64,000 bases of DNA from Laccaria trichodermophora (Eukaryota; Basidiomycota; Agaricomycetes; Agaricales; Hydnangiaceae). The notes below the pieces were generated by a model, which was given only the letters and a program-made list of their open reading frames with translations, searched no databases and was not told where the DNA came from. Below are positions 24,701 to 35,809 of this stretch, one piece after another; within the stretch, counting starts at the first letter, position 1, and each line of letters starts with the position of its first letter. The position numbers and the translations under genes are program-made. Where the stretch lies: the NCBI GenBank assembly GCA_018417955.1, contig JACTVC010000016.1, positions 992,001 to 1,056,000 of the forward strand. The letters run 5' to 3'.

Positions 24701-25429
24701 GAATCTCTGGTGAATCCCTACATCCTATAGTTATCATTTCCGACTCCTTATCTTCCTTGATTCGACGCAACAAAGGAGCTAGAGTCTTGTTCCCCTTATC
24801 TCCACCTCGCGAAGCTGTCTCTGAGGCAGTGGGCTGATTGGCGATTGCGGTGGAAGGTTTCAGGGTTACCTTATTCGCGCTCTTACTGGGTGTGGGCATT
24901 CCTTTGGCAATTGACGGAATAGTAGTCATGGTTGTTTCCCATACACCCAGTTTGTCTGGAGTATAAGGTCTAGCGGGCATTGATCCCGCGGTCCGCAAGG
25001 TTCTGTTGCTCGTAGAAGAGGGAGCTCCGAAGTTAGGTTCTTCTGTTATTAACGTCCCTCCTTCTCCTTTCTTCCTGACCATTGCCAATGCTGTGAGTTC
25101 GCAGCTAACGAAGTGGTTGGAGTTAATTGCTCTCTTAGGAGTAACGGTTTCAGAGGGAGTTCCGTTGGAATTCGTATGATAAAGCAGAGGAATGGCTTGT
25201 TGGCGACCACCGGGTCCGGCTGAAGGTGACCGATGGTCAGGAAGTAGGTACTCCTCGGGATTCCTGGTCGCCCGAGCGGTCCAAGCATGGGAATTCCCAT
25301 AACCAGAGTCTCGGGTCTTGTAGTTACTCACGAGTTTACTGTGGGTATAGCTCGTAACATTTGGGAGAGACAATAGAGCACTATCATCTCTGGAAGCAGT
25401 GTATGATCGCGCTAGCCTCGGTCTAGGGG

Positions 25430-28050
25430 TAATGCGGACAGCCTGATAGCCAGCGATCTCGTTACCACACAGAGTAGTCGAGGGAAACCAGTCGTCGACT
25501 GGCTGAGAGGCGCTGTCACTTTCGAAAGCTGCGAGATTTCGCGCTAACAATGTTTCCAGGATAGATTCACTGAGTGCATCAACGGTTGGCTCGTCTTCGT
25601 ACAGCAGAGGGATTGCATAGATGATAGGGCATTGACAGAGAGGAAATACCTCCGGCAATCTGACCGTTTGGACTGTCATAGCAGGGCGGCTGTTTTCGAA
25701 GGCTGCAGGTAGTCGTGCCAACGAAGGCACAGAAGACACCGAGTTATCTTCCATTCTCGCAAAATCGTCTCCTTCAAGAGCAGAGGGTATTTGTGCTAGC
25801 GTAGGTATGGGGGAGGTGGAGTCATCATCCGTCATAGCTGAGCTGTTGCCCTCAAAAGCTGCGGGTATTCGCGCTATCACGGGTATGAAGGGTACGGAGC
25901 AGTCATCCTTCGTATTGAGGTGGCTACCCTCGAGAGCTGCGGGCAGTCGCGCTATCAAAGGTCTAGGAACGTCTTGGGCAGTTTGATAGTCAGTTGTCTT
26001 GTCTTCGCCCAGAATTGTCAAGGGCGAGGGTTCATTGATCCGTCGAATAGTGTAGCCCTTGGAAGCTGCGAGATTTCGCGATAACAAGCTTTCTGGGATG
26101 CGTCGGCTGGCTGGGTCGATGATTGGCTGGTCTTCATACAGAGAGGTCGAGGATGAGGAATCGTCGATCAGTTGGGTAGCGTAGTCATCCTCGAAAGCTG
26201 CGAGGTTTAGTGTTGACAGGGTTTCCGGGATTGGTTGGCTTGTCAGCGAGAGGGACTTCCGGCTTTCGAGGTCTTGAGGGTAGCAGTTCTTCATGCGATT
26301 GCGGCAGGTATAGCTCATAAAGATTGGGAAGGATCGTTTCGGTGTAAACAGGGTTGTTGAAGGCATGGAACCATTATCTGTCGTAGCCAGGAGATTACTT
26401 CCGAAAGCAGCGTGCGGTCACGCTAACGTGGGTAGGGAAGGTGTAGAGTCGGCAATCGTCATAGCTGAGTTATCACCTTCAGAAGCAGCAAGTGATTGGG
26501 CCATCATGGATAAGAATGGCACGGAGTCGTCGTCCAGCCTAGCTGATTGGTTACCCTCTAAAGTAGCGGGCCTTCGTGCTATCGAGGGCATGGATAAGGT
26601 TTGGGAGGTACGACAGTTGGTGACCTCATCTTCACGCAGAGTAGTCGAGGACAAGGAGCTGTCGATCAGCCAAGGGGCACTGTCACCCTCGTAAGCTGCG
26701 AGACTACGCGCTAACGAGGATTCCAGGTTGAGTTGACTGATTGGGCCATCGATTGGTTCGTCTTCACGCCGCTGAGAGCTTGTCTGTGAGAGGGAGTTCT
26801 GGCTTTCGAAATCCTGACATTGGCAGTTCTTCGTGCAACTGCCTTGGGCATAGCTCGTGTTGGTGGGGAGAGATTGATTCTTCGATGTTGTCTGGATTAT
26901 TGAAGGCCGAGAACCATTGTTCGACGTAGCCGAAGTGTTACCCTCGAAAGCAGCGGGTGATCGCGCTATCGTAGGTATGGAAGACGCAGAGCCGTTGCTC
27001 TCGAAAGCAGCGGGTATTCGCGCTATCGTGGGTATGGGAGACATAGAGTCGTCATCCATCGTATCTGGATAGTTTGTTGCTTCCTCTTTACACAAGGTAG
27101 GCGAGGACGAGGATTTGTCAATCAGCCGAGTAGTGCTGTCACCCTCGAAAGCTGCGAGATTTCGCGCTAACGAGGTTTCCAGAATGAATTGGCTGGCCGA
27201 GTTGACGGTTGGCTCGTCTTCACGCCATTGAGGGCTCGCGTAGACGATAGATTGTCGACAGAATGGAAGTCCTTGAGGGGGTATGACCGTCTGGCTTGTC
27301 TGCAAGAGGGGATTCCGGTTTTTGAGGGCCTGCCGCTGGCAGTCCCTTGCACGACTACTGCGGGCATAGCTCGTGTAGGTTGGGAGGGGTCGCTTCAACA
27401 TTGTTAGGGTTATCGAAGGTGTGGAGCCGTTGTCTGTCGTAGCCAGGTGGTTACCTCCGAAAGCAGTGGGTGGTCACGCTATCGTGGGTATGGAGGATGT
27501 AAGGTCGACGATTGTCGTGGCTGAGTCGTTATCTTCGAGAGCAGCGGATATACGCACTAGCGTGGATAGAGAGGGTGCAAAGTCGTCCTTCTTGAAAGCA
27601 GTGGGTATACGCGCTATCGAGGGCACAGGAATGGTTTGGATAGTTTGATGGGTTGCTGCTACATCTTCACACAGGATAGTTGGGGATGAAGAGCCGTCGA
27701 TCCACCAAGGGATGCTATCACCCTCGTCAGCAGCGAGAGTTCGCGCTAATGAGGTTACCAGGGGGGATCGACCGGTTGGATCAACGGTAGACTTGTCTTT
27801 GCCCAGTTGAGGGCTTGTCTGCGAGAGGGAGTTCCAGCTTTCGAAATCCTGACGTTGGCAGTTCTTCGCACCACTGCCACAGGCATAGCTCGTGTTGGTT
27901 GGGAGAGATGGATTCTTCGACGATGTCCTGATTATCGAAGGCTGAGAACCGTTGCTTGACGTAGCTGAAACGTTACCTTCGAAAGCAGCGGGTGATCGCG
28001 CTATCGAAGGTGTGGGAACGTCGTGTAGGGCATGGTCCACGGTTTTCTCG
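25430..28050 (-). repeat. Four or more in-frame tandem repeats of about 520 bp in Gypsy-1 gag region
   Basis: Homologous landmarks recur near 27900, 27400, 26870 and 26330, with further partial copies toward 25430. Each unit encodes a segment such as PSIARSPAAFEGN, then SLPTNTSYAxGS and CQxQDFESxNSLSQTS, then SLARxLAAxEGDS. Gypsy-2 has a single, shorter counterpart (RPSIARSLAAHGS). Confidence 0.8.
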
Positions 28051-28184
28051 CCTGTGTTAGGGTTTAGGTTTACTTGGGAGTCGGGAATTCTGGAAGGCGT
28101 CGTGAGTTGACAGGATCTGTCAATCAGACTTGCCTTATGTAGTTTCTCCGATTCCTTGCACTCTGGGACTTCATCTTGATGAAG

Positions 28185-28202
28185 TCCGCGGTGCCCCCAC
28201 CA
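28185..28202 (-). other. Gypsy-1 primer-binding site
   Basis: On the minus strand TGGTGGGGGCACCGCGGA begins one base after the 5' LTR. It starts with TGG and would pair with a tRNA 3' end reading GGTGCCCCCACCA. Gypsy-2 has the same site at 56712. Confidence 0.75.
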
Positions 28203-28203
28203 T

Positions 28204-28577
28204 TGTGAAACCGAAGGGCTGATCGGGACTTCTCGATGAAGGCGTGAGTGCGAGATGGCGGCGGAGAATATCCGGGGTACGCGGGAGAGAGATAGTAAAG
28301 TGGTGCCGCGAGGCGACACCATGTGGAGGATATCCTGTGACCCAGGAACTGGGGCGCGGTCACCCGGCGCAGGACTCTTGTATCCCGGAGGGGAGGCATA
28401 AGGCTGCCTAGCCGTATAGAAATGGGGTGACTCCGTCCACATGTAATGTATAATGTGGTTGCAAAGTGTCTTCTATTTGTTATAAATGCAACACTATATA
28501 GAGTTGAACAAACATGAACAATTACGATGGTTCTAGATCACGCATGTACTTGCAGTGTACACTATCACACCGTTACA
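28204..28577 (-). repeat. Gypsy-1 5' LTR
   Basis: 374 bp, paired with 16558-16931. TATATAG (minus strand, near 28495) could be the TATA element. The ORF reading through this LTR (from 28442) is not taken as the protein start, because the related Gypsy-2 starts after its LTR. Confidence 0.95.
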
Positions 28578-28582
28578 CTCAG

Positions 28583-29744
28583 AGGCCATGTAATCGTTTA
28601 TCCGCAACGCCCCGATGTATTGTCAGAGTTGTTGCCCCCTTCTATAGAAGATATCGTCGCACCGATTTGTGTACTGTATACAGGCTCCAACGCCCCTTCG
28701 GCTGATTGGTTGAAAAGAAAAGCAAAACCCTTGCTTGTGCGTGCAGATAGAGTTCGGAAAGCACTTATTTGGTTGAAAGCACATAATTATCTGTATAGGA
28801 ACATAACTATCAATCATCAAGTGTTAAACGAGATTCATGAACTCCCCAGCTTACCTGTACATGTTGAGTTCTCTCCAGATGCTCATGATGGTGCTGTGAC
28901 CTCAGGCTATGCAAATGACGGGAATTTGGACAATCGCGATTGTACTCAAACAGATGAGGATATTCCATTCGAAAGTGTTCTTATAGCAGATGTGGATCCT
29001 AAAGCTTCGTCTAACGAACTTCGGGCTGCTGCCATTCGCCATTTTAGGGATGTAAACAAAAGTTATATGGAAATGCCGCATGATCCTAAACCAGAAAATG
29101 AGTTTTGCAACCCCGCACTTTTTCCAAAACTTTATCCTACGCTGTTTCCTTACGGACTTGGTGGTTTTGAAAATAAGCACAGGGTTTCGCCTGTATCGCT
29201 CAAATTGCAAGCGAAGCATTTCTTGAACTTGGCCGATGTCCGGTTTCAAATGCACCATTCATTTACATTCATCATCTTTAATATTATGCAACGTCGGCAA
29301 GTTCTATGGCAATCAGGTGCAAAGGTTAAAAGGAGGAATTTCGAACATACCGCAGAAATGTTTGCTGGAATCTCCCCAGAAGATATTGAGATGGTATCTA
29401 ATCGTTTTGCGCGTGGAGATCACAAAACGGCCTACTCAGAAAGCGAGCGACGAGTCTTGCGTTTGATGAAAGAAGTTAAACTAGTCAATCGACATTTGCC
29501 AGGTTCCAACGCAGCTCGTCTAGCGATGAGGAATGAAATTCGGGCCCTTATGTTATCTCATGGCTTACCTAGTTTTTTTATTACAATTAACCCAGCAGAC
29601 ATCTACAATCCTCTTGTGAAATTTCTAGCAGGCGACGAAATCAATTTGGATGCTTTATTGCCAACTGATGTCCCCGCATATTGGGATCAATCGATGCTTA
29701 TAGCCAAAAACCCGGTTGTCGCTGCGAAATTTTTCAATATTTAT
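28583..29744 (+). CDS. Helitron Rep-helicase gene, middle part
   Basis: Continues the frame of 14393-16557 after Gypsy-1. It begins RGHVIVYPQRP and ALIWLKAHNYLY, the segment preceding the Helitron-like N domain, followed by NPALFPKLYPTLFPYGLGGF, SHGLPSFFITINPADIYNPL and NPVVAAKFFNIY. The last codon before the break is TAT at 29742-29744. Element B is inserted there with duplication ATATTTAT; removing 2,000 bp restores FNIY-IKAFINSILGFDAES. No stop occurs in this segment. Confidence 0.85.
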
Positions 29745-31736
29745 CAGTACTTATCACTCCCCCACCTATTCCTACTGGACTCCAGGACTCCAGTAAGATT
29801 CCTACTGGATTCCAGGACTCCAGTAGGATTCCCACTGGATTTCAACAATTCTTCCAAAAAAGGCAATTTCCACCTATTGGACTCCTATTGGACTCCAACT
29901 GGACTCCTACTGGACTCCTACTGGACTCCAACTGAACTTAGACAAAAAAAATCCAAACCTTCAGTTGGATTCCTACTGGATTCCTACTGGATTCCTACTG
30001 GACTCCTACTGGAGTATCATGCATTCTATCAATTTTTGATTAAGTCAGTCAGATCTTTTAACACCTCAATTTCATACCAAACTTCCATTTAAACATATAT
30101 TATATTGATGACTATATACACAAATATATACAAAAGTATTTAATAATCTAATGTGGTCAGGGTGGGGGAGGGAGGAAGTGGTGGGAAATGATGAGGGGGG
30201 GGAGAGTGAGGGAGGGGGGAGGCAGGGGAAGGGAGGGTGAGAGAAGGGAAGGGAGGAGAAGGGAGGGGGAGACAGGGTGAGGGAGAGGGAGGGGAAGGGA
30301 GGTGGGAGTGATGGAGGGGGAGGGGGAGGGGGGGGAGGACAGAGAGTAGACAGGGAGGGTTTGAGGGGGAGGGAGTGAAAGGAGCTCATCACGAGGGAGC
30401 GCTCGTCATCCGTGGGCATGGGTGGGCTGCTTTTCGTGGGCGGTGGTCGTCGTTTGGGGGCACTGGATGTTTTTCGTGGGTGGCAGCTGTCGTTGGTGGG
30501 TGTTGGGTGTTTTTCGTAGGCGGCGGCGGTCGTTGTCTGTGGGCGCTGGGCGTTTTTCGTAGGCAGTGGCGGTCGTCATTTGTGGGTGCTGGGTATTTGT
30601 CGTGGGCGGCGGCGGTCGTTTATGGGCGCTGGGTGTTTTTCGTAGGTGGCGGTTGTCGTTTGTGGGCGCAGGGCATTTTTCGTGGGCGGCGGTCGTCGTT
30701 TGTGGGCTGGTGGGTGTTCTTCGTGGGTGGTGGGTGTTTTTTGTGGGCGGAGGGTGTCATTTGTAGGTTTTTCGTGGACTAGCAGAAAAAAAAAACGACG
30801 ACGAACAACGAATTTCGGTTCGTCGTTCGTCGTCTGGTGCCACGTCACTTACGTGGCACCTGGTTTATGTGAGAAATAAAGGGGGGAGAGGGTAGCGAGC
30901 TCACCTGAGCTCGCCGTCGGCGCCTCTGTCCATTCGCGTGTGCTGGCATTTGGCGTCGTTGGGTGGGCGTTGTTCTCGTTCCTTCGCATCTTTGCAGCTG
31001 CTGGGGGGTCGTCGTGGCTTTGCGGAGTGTGCGTTGGCGGGCGTGGTGTGTGTCGATGGGTGGTGGAAGCAGTGGGTGGTGTGCGGTGGTTGTCGATGCG
31101 TTGTCGATGGTGGTGGTTGCGAGGAAGAGTGGGTCGAGGGTTTGTGGAGAATTTCCACGAACGGAATTTGCCGACGTTCGTTCTGGGAAAGCGGCCGAGC
31201 TGTAGGTATGTGTAGGTTAAAGTACATACCTATAATAAAGCCTTCGTGGTCTAGGTGTTTGAGCACTTCCCTTAATTGTGGCACCTTGATGCTAAGGTCG
31301 AGTGTTCAATTCCCGATGTTGCACTTTTATTTTTATATTATATTAATAACAATAACAGTGACAAACTGTGGTCCTACTGGACTCCTGGTACTTGGAAATT
31401 CCTACTGGATTCCTAGTGGACTCCTAGTGGACTCCTAGTGGACTCCTAGTGGACTCCTAGTGGACTCCTAGTGGACTCCTAGTGGACTCCTAGTGGACTC
31501 CTTGTACTGGACTCCTTGTACTGGACTCCACTATACCCATTCCTTAGGAATCCTTAATTCCTTGTGATTTGGGATCATTCCAGTAGGAATCTACTAGGAC
31601 TCCAGTAGGACTGAGATGCAAAATTTGTATGGTGTTCAGGCAATATGAAATTGGCTGGAGTCCTAGTAGAATCCAGTAGGAGTCCGGGAATCCAGTAGGA
31701 GTCCAGTAGGAATAGGTGGGGGAGTGTAAAGAGCTC
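29745..31736. mobile_element. Element B: non-autonomous hAT-like transposon in the Helitron gene
   Basis: 1,992 bp, flanked by ATATTTAT (29737-29744 and 31737-31744). Left end CAGTACTTATCACTCCCCC; right end, reverse complemented, GAGCTCTTTACACTCCCCC. Arrays of TCCTACTGGA and TCCTAGTGGA tiles lie inside both ends (about 29760-30020 and 31370-31710). The interior has a G/A-rich tract (about 30140-30400), a GT-rich segment (about 30400-30780) with only low-complexity ORFs, unique sequence, and a tRNA-like unit at about 31235-31320. No transposase gene. Confidence 0.9.
31235..31320 (+). other. tRNA-like (Pol III promoter-like) unit in element B
   Basis: TGGTCTAGGTG (31247-31257) fits the A-box consensus TRGYNNARNNG exactly; GTGTTCAATTCCC (about 31302-31314) resembles a B box, about 55 bp further on. 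A TTTTATTTTT run and an ATTAATAACAATAA tail follow. Same layout as in elements A, C and D. Confidence 0.55.
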
Positions 31737-31744
31737 ATATTTAT

Positions 31745-34700
31745 ATAAAGGCTTTTATCAATTCAATACTTGGTTTCGATGCTGAATCTGATTATGTTAA
31801 AACTGGAGTCTTAGGCGTGGTTAAAGCGCACTACGGTTGTGTCGAAGCCCAAGGAAGAGGTAGTTTGCATTGTCATATGCTGGTATGGATTGAAGGAGGA
31901 CTAGATCCTAATGCGTTAAAAGAAAAGTTGTTGCGTGAGCCTGGGGGAAATTTTGAACAACGGCTTATTAGTTACTTGAACCATGCGATCCAAACGTGTA
32001 TTCCCCCCAGTGATGATAATGTACCTCCTGATCCACTAGACGCATTCCATCCATGTTTGACTTGTGGACCTGTTCGAAAAACGCAAGAGTCGGAAGCAGC
32101 CTATAGGCAAAGGTGTGCGAATGACCTTAGTGTTCTTGCCGAAGCTTGTCAATGTCACGACCACACACCCACGTGTTATAAATCGTGGAAAGGTCCACCT
32201 CACGAAAAAAAATGTCGGTTCGAGCTCGACGAGACCAACACTGTACCATCTACTACTGTCGACCCAGAAACTGGAGAACTCACTATGGAAAAAATCGATG
32301 GCCTGGTTAACAACTTTAATTCAGTAATGTTACAAGCTATACGGTGCAACATGGACATTAAGTTTATAGGTTCTGGGTGCCTGGCAAAAGCAGCGTTATA
32401 TTACATTACAGATTACATTTCGAAAGCACAGCTTAAAACACACACCGCGTTTGCCGCACTTGAAACTGCCATGAGAAAAATGGGGGAGCCTGATGACACC
32501 GATGATAGTGTAGCGTCCAGAGCGAGGAAGTTGCTGATCAAATGTGCCAATGCTTTAGTCGGCCTTCAAGAATTATCAGCACCACAAGTAGCATCTTATG
32601 TACTTGAACTAGAAGACCATTTCACGAGTCATCAGTTCCGCCATTTATACTGGACATCCTTCGAGGCTTACTTAAATCGTCAACTTCCGAGTCCCGAATG
32701 TTATGCTTCTTCATCGGGCACTTCTGCAACCGCTAATGAAGTAACCAATGTGCATGAAGATTATGATATGATAGACTTAACGGCTGGGGAGTCCAACGAC
32801 GATTATCTGCGACTTTCTGTGAATGATGAAGGTGAACTCAGGCCGAAAGGTGATCAAGTCGCAGACTACATTCATAGAGGTTTGCAGCTTGAAGATGTCA
32901 CCTTGTGGGATTTCGTGTGTCAAGTTGACAAGTTGAAGAAAAGAAAGAGTCACCCACTAGATGCGCTAGATGACTCAGATCTTGACTCAGATGATGATGA
33001 AGTTGAAAGTGATGAAGTTGACCATAATGATACTGGCGCAATTAAGTTGAACGAAGATGACAAAAGCTTTCTAAGTGTTACCACACGCCGCCGGCCTGCT
33101 GTCGATTTGCTAGACGGCCACGCAGAATGTGCCTCACATGAGTTGAAAGTTCGTCATCCTACTAACCGTCTCGTACCCGTTCCTATTGGCCCCGCCTTGC
33201 CACGTCGCGATATCGAAAGTCACCATGCGAAATATGCCCGGCTCATGCTCTTCATATATAAACCTTGGCGGACAGTTTCCGATCTCAAGGAACCCGATAA
33301 AACTTGGACAGAATCTTTCGAAAATTGGAAACAGTCACCAGAATTTACGTCCGAAATCAACACTCTTCTTACTAATATGCAACTTTTGCACGAATGCAAA
33401 GACAGTCGAGACAATCATTTCAAAGACAGAAACAGATCGTTGAATTCTATAATTTCTACCGTTATGGTCAATGAAAGTCAAAACGTTGAGGAAGATGATC
33501 TCACTGCCGCGGTCGACGAAGAAGCATTGCATGATTTGCTCCAAGACATGGATGGGAAGCTTTCCAAATTTGGCCATGAGACAGATCCGGATGTTGTCGA
33601 ATTACTTGGGTGCATGGAAATTAGTGGTCTGTTTAATTCAGCGGATAAACAAGCAATCACCGATCAGGGCGGCATAGAGGAAGATATCACAGGCGGTTCG
33701 CAAGAAAAAGAAGAAGACTGGAAAGATGCATATCTAAAAAGAAAGGCGGCATGGCGTCAGAGAGAAAGTTTTCATACCACTGACTATGATATGGAGGAAA
33801 TGCCAGATTGCTACGCATCATTCATTGCGCCTCTGCAAGGTCGTGACCCGAGAATTGTTAATAACGGGAGTGAATCCAGTCCATCTGATGGACCATCAAT
33901 TCAGATCGCATCCGGAGTCCCTGACGTTCCGCCTGTTAGTCTAGAGCCTTTAGATTTCGCTACATCCTGGGGATTGAACAAAGAACAAACCCTTGCTTTC
34001 AATATAATCGCCAAGCAAGCTCTTAAACGTCGAGGGTTCGATGATCCCCTGAAAATGTTTCTGTCTGGCCCTGCCGGAACTGGAAAAAGTCGCGTGTTCA
34101 ATGCTCTACGAGCTTTCTTTGAAGCCAAAAATCAAGCCCGTCGTTTTCGTGTTTGTTCGTTCATGGGCATCGCTGCAAAGAATGTTGGAGGTATGACGCT
34201 TCATGCGGCTTTGTGTTTAGGAAAAGGTGATAAGCACGTTCGTTCAAAAGAGGATCTGATATCTATGTGGAACGGCGTAGACTTCCTCCTAATAGATGAA
34301 GTCTCGATGATTAGCTGCGATTTCCTGGTTACAATCAGTGAATCGCTGTCTGAAGCAAAAGGAAACTCACGGCCTTTTGGAGGAATTAACATTATATTTG
34401 CTGGGGACTTTGCGCAACTTCCGCCGGTCCTTCAAACCCGTCTGTTTAGTACCGGCAAAAACGATCATAACGTTGGCACCAAAAAGAAAGAAAGAAAGTT
34501 AATGGGTCGCATGTTGTGGTTGACTATTAACACCGTGGTAGAACTAAAAAGAAACATGCGGCAACAGGGATCTCACAACTCACAATTTTCAGAGCTATTA
34601 AGCCGATTGAGAGTGGGTCGATGCACGGATGCCGACTATGAATTACTGAAAACTCGAGTAATGAATAAAAACACAGACCTTGACTTACAAAATCCTCGAT

Positions 34701-35602
34701 GGAAATTGGCTCCCACCATCGTGCGTGATAACGCCGCTAAAGATGCATTGAATGAGCGATGTGTGATCGCATTTGCAAAGCGAACCAATCAAACTTTGCA
34801 TTGGTATCATTCAACCGACAGATGTCAAGGCGCGTTATTATCTAGTGACGAACTGGTTAGCTATCTTCAAACGGTACATTCGGGGAAAACAAAAGGCCAC
34901 CTCGGTAGGTTACCATTGGTGCTAGGCATGCCGGTCCTTATAACTCAAAATTTTGATGTTGAAGGAGGTATCGTCAATGGAACATATGGTATCGTCAAAA
35001 GAATTAGATATACCGCGGATGCAAATGGCAAACGCACCTTGATATCATGTGTCGTCAAAGTAGCAGATTCGAACGAGGACGCTATGCCCCATCTTAATAC
35101 GTTCGAAGTACCAGTGCTGAAAGATTCCGTTGATATCATCTTTCAACATCCCCGCAAAACCAAAAGCACCATCACAATTAGACGAACCCAGGTGCCCATC
35201 ATACCTGCCTTCGCTATGACGGCTCATCGTGCCCAAGGCCAAACGTTATCGAATGTTATTGTCGATCTGCAATCTTGTCAAGGATCTGAATCGCCGTACA
35301 TCATGTTATCTCGGGTAACATCCCTCCAAGGCTTGTTAATCCTTCGACCTTTCGCGAGAAACAAAATTTCCTGCAATGTCTCCCAAGATTTGCGAGACGA
35401 AAACAAACGGCTCAGAACTCTTTCGCTACAAACCTTGACGAGAGAAAGCGATGATCAGCTAGAGGTCGAGGAAGCACTGAGTGAACTTACGCGAATCAAG
35501 TCGTCTACAGAACGGTCCAGCCCAGAGTCTGCACGCTTTCGAAAACGAAAATTGCAACCGGACAAATTGTACGATCAGTCATCTAAACGAAGGAGAGAGT
35601 AG
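31745..35602 (+). CDS. Helitron Rep-helicase gene, 3' part (Rep nuclease and helicase)
   Basis: The frame is uninterrupted for about 1,285 codons to TAG at 35600. Rep domain: HUH motif HCHMLVW (H codons at 31868 and 31874), a Cys/His cluster (CQCHDHTPTCYK) and a Tyr-containing motif YYITDYISK (about 32397). A linker rich in acidic residues follows. Pif1/RecD-like helicase: GPAGTGKS Walker A (34067-34090), LLIDEVSM Walker B (about 34284), FAGDFAQLPPV, ELKRNMRQ, GMPVLITQN, and TAHRAQGQT with MLSRV near the end. All key residues are present, so only the two insertions upstream seem to inactivate the gene. The apparent start at 31817 is not a real start. The 3' end of the Helitron (CTRR with hairpin) was not located. 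Confidence 0.92.
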   Translation: MKAFINSILGFDAESDYVKTGVLGVVKAHYGCVEAQGRGSLHCHMLVWIEGGLDPNALKEKLLREPGGNFEQRLISYLNHAIQTCIPPSDDNVPPDPLDAFHPCLTCGPVRKTQESEAAYRQRCANDLSVLAEACQCHDHTPTCYKSWKGPPHEKKCRFELDETNTVPSTTVDPETGELTMEKIDGLVNNFNSVMLQAIRCNMDIKFIGSGCLAKAALYYITDYISKAQLKTHTAFAALETAMRKMGEPDDTDDSVASRARKLLIKCANALVGLQELSAPQVASYVLELEDHFTSHQFRHLYWTSFEAYLNRQLPSPECYASSSGTSATANEVTNVHEDYDMIDLTAGESNDDYLRLSVNDEGELRPKGDQVADYIHRGLQLEDVTLWDFVCQVDKLKKRKSHPLDALDDSDLDSDDDEVESDEVDHNDTGAIKLNEDDKSFLSVTTRRRPAVDLLDGHAECASHELKVRHPTNRLVPVPIGPALPRRDIESHHAKYARLMLFIYKPWRTVSDLKEPDKTWTESFENWKQSPEFTSEINTLLTNMQLLHECKDSRDNHFKDRNRSLNSIISTVMVNESQNVEEDDLTAAVDEEALHDLLQDMDGKLSKFGHETDPDVVELLGCMEISGLFNSADKQAITDQGGIEEDITGGSQEKEEDWKDAYLKRKAAWRQRESFHTTDYDMEEMPDCYASFIAPLQGRDPRIVNNGSESSPSDGPSIQIASGVPDVPPVSLEPLDFATSWGLNKEQTLAFNIIAKQALKRRGFDDPLKMFLSGPAGTGKSRVFNALRAFFEAKNQARRFRVCSFMGIAAKNVGGMTLHAALCLGKGDKHVRSKEDLISMWNGVDFLLIDEVSMISCDFLVTISESLSEAKGNSRPFGGINIIFAGDFAQLPPVLQTRLFSTGKNDHNVGTKKKERKLMGRMLWLTINTVVELKRNMRQQGSHNSQFSELLSRLRVGRCTDADYELLKTRVMNKNTDLDLQNPRWKLAPTIVRDNAAKDALNERCVIAFAKRTNQTLHWYHSTDRCQGALLSSDELVSYLQTVHSGKTKGHLGRLPLVLGMPVLITQNFDVEGGIVNGTYGIVKRIRYTADANGKRTLISCVVKVADSNEDAMPHLNTFEVPVLKDSVDIIFQHPRKTKSTITIRRTQVPIIPAFAMTAHRAQGQTLSNVIVDLQSCQGSESPYIMLSRVTSLQGLLILRPFARNKISCNVSQDLRDENKRLRTLSLQTLTRESDDQLEVEEALSELTRIKSSTERSSPESARFRKRKLQPDKLYDQSSKRRRE

Positions 35603-35809
35603 CCACAAAGTCCGGCCCGAAGACGTAATCACGTTTTTGTTCTCGCAGCTAATCACAGAACCCAAACAGAATAAGACGTGCCCAACAGATTCTTCTCACT
35701 CTTACACATTTCTTGATTCGAGCGCTTCGAATGCGATGGTCTTACTATGTTCGTCATAAACCACGTCACCATAACTCCCCCCTTTAATTCCTAAACCAAT
35801 CGCGTCATA
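35603..35809. other. Intergenic
   Basis: Short gap between the Helitron gene and the next start codon; nothing recognised. Confidence 0.4.

Larger units (their letters stand above)
20247..28200 (-). pseudogene. Gypsy-1 gag-pol-like ORF, open but catalytically degenerate
   Basis: Three long ORFs (28200-27474, 27401-26418, 26366-20247) lie in one frame, separated only by TGA codons at 27474-27476 and 26418-26420; the same repeat position reads CGA in sister repeats. The frame is about 2,650 codons. The N-terminal third is tandem repeats; protease-like DTGSELATDE corresponds to DSGADITLIS of Gypsy-2. The RT region aligns (EIIQVLPGTRVSLSDALADF against EIIQVLSGSQVLSSFDALAG) but MPFGLRN and YIDD are replaced by unrelated residues. 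The frame runs a few codons into the MITE before stopping. It lacks a recognisable CCHC zinc knuckle. Possibly a non-autonomous element retaining a structural protein. Confidence 0.75.
16558..28577 (-). mobile_element. Gypsy-1: LTR retrotransposon inserted in the Helitron gene
   Basis: A 12,020-bp insertion with two 374-bp LTRs, TG...CA ends and a perfect 5-bp target duplication CTCAG (16553-16557 and 28578-28582). It is transcribed on the minus strand: 5' LTR at the right, then primer-binding site, a gag-pol-like frame, polypurine tract and 3' LTR at the left. It contains a MITE (19515-20316). LTRs differ at 3 of 374 positions, so the insertion is young. The coding frame is almost continuously open but lacks recognisable RT and integrase catalytic motifs. 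Confidence 0.93.

Noticed and set aside
28204..28442. Protein start inside the Gypsy-1 LTR (MWTESPHFY...)
   Set aside because: The same peptide appears from the other LTR, and the related Gypsy-2 frame starts after its LTR; it is read-through.
30400..30880. Long ORFs on both strands in the GT-rich part of element B
   Set aside because: Low-complexity repeats (VGGGG..., W/F-V-G) open in several frames at once; no codon structure.
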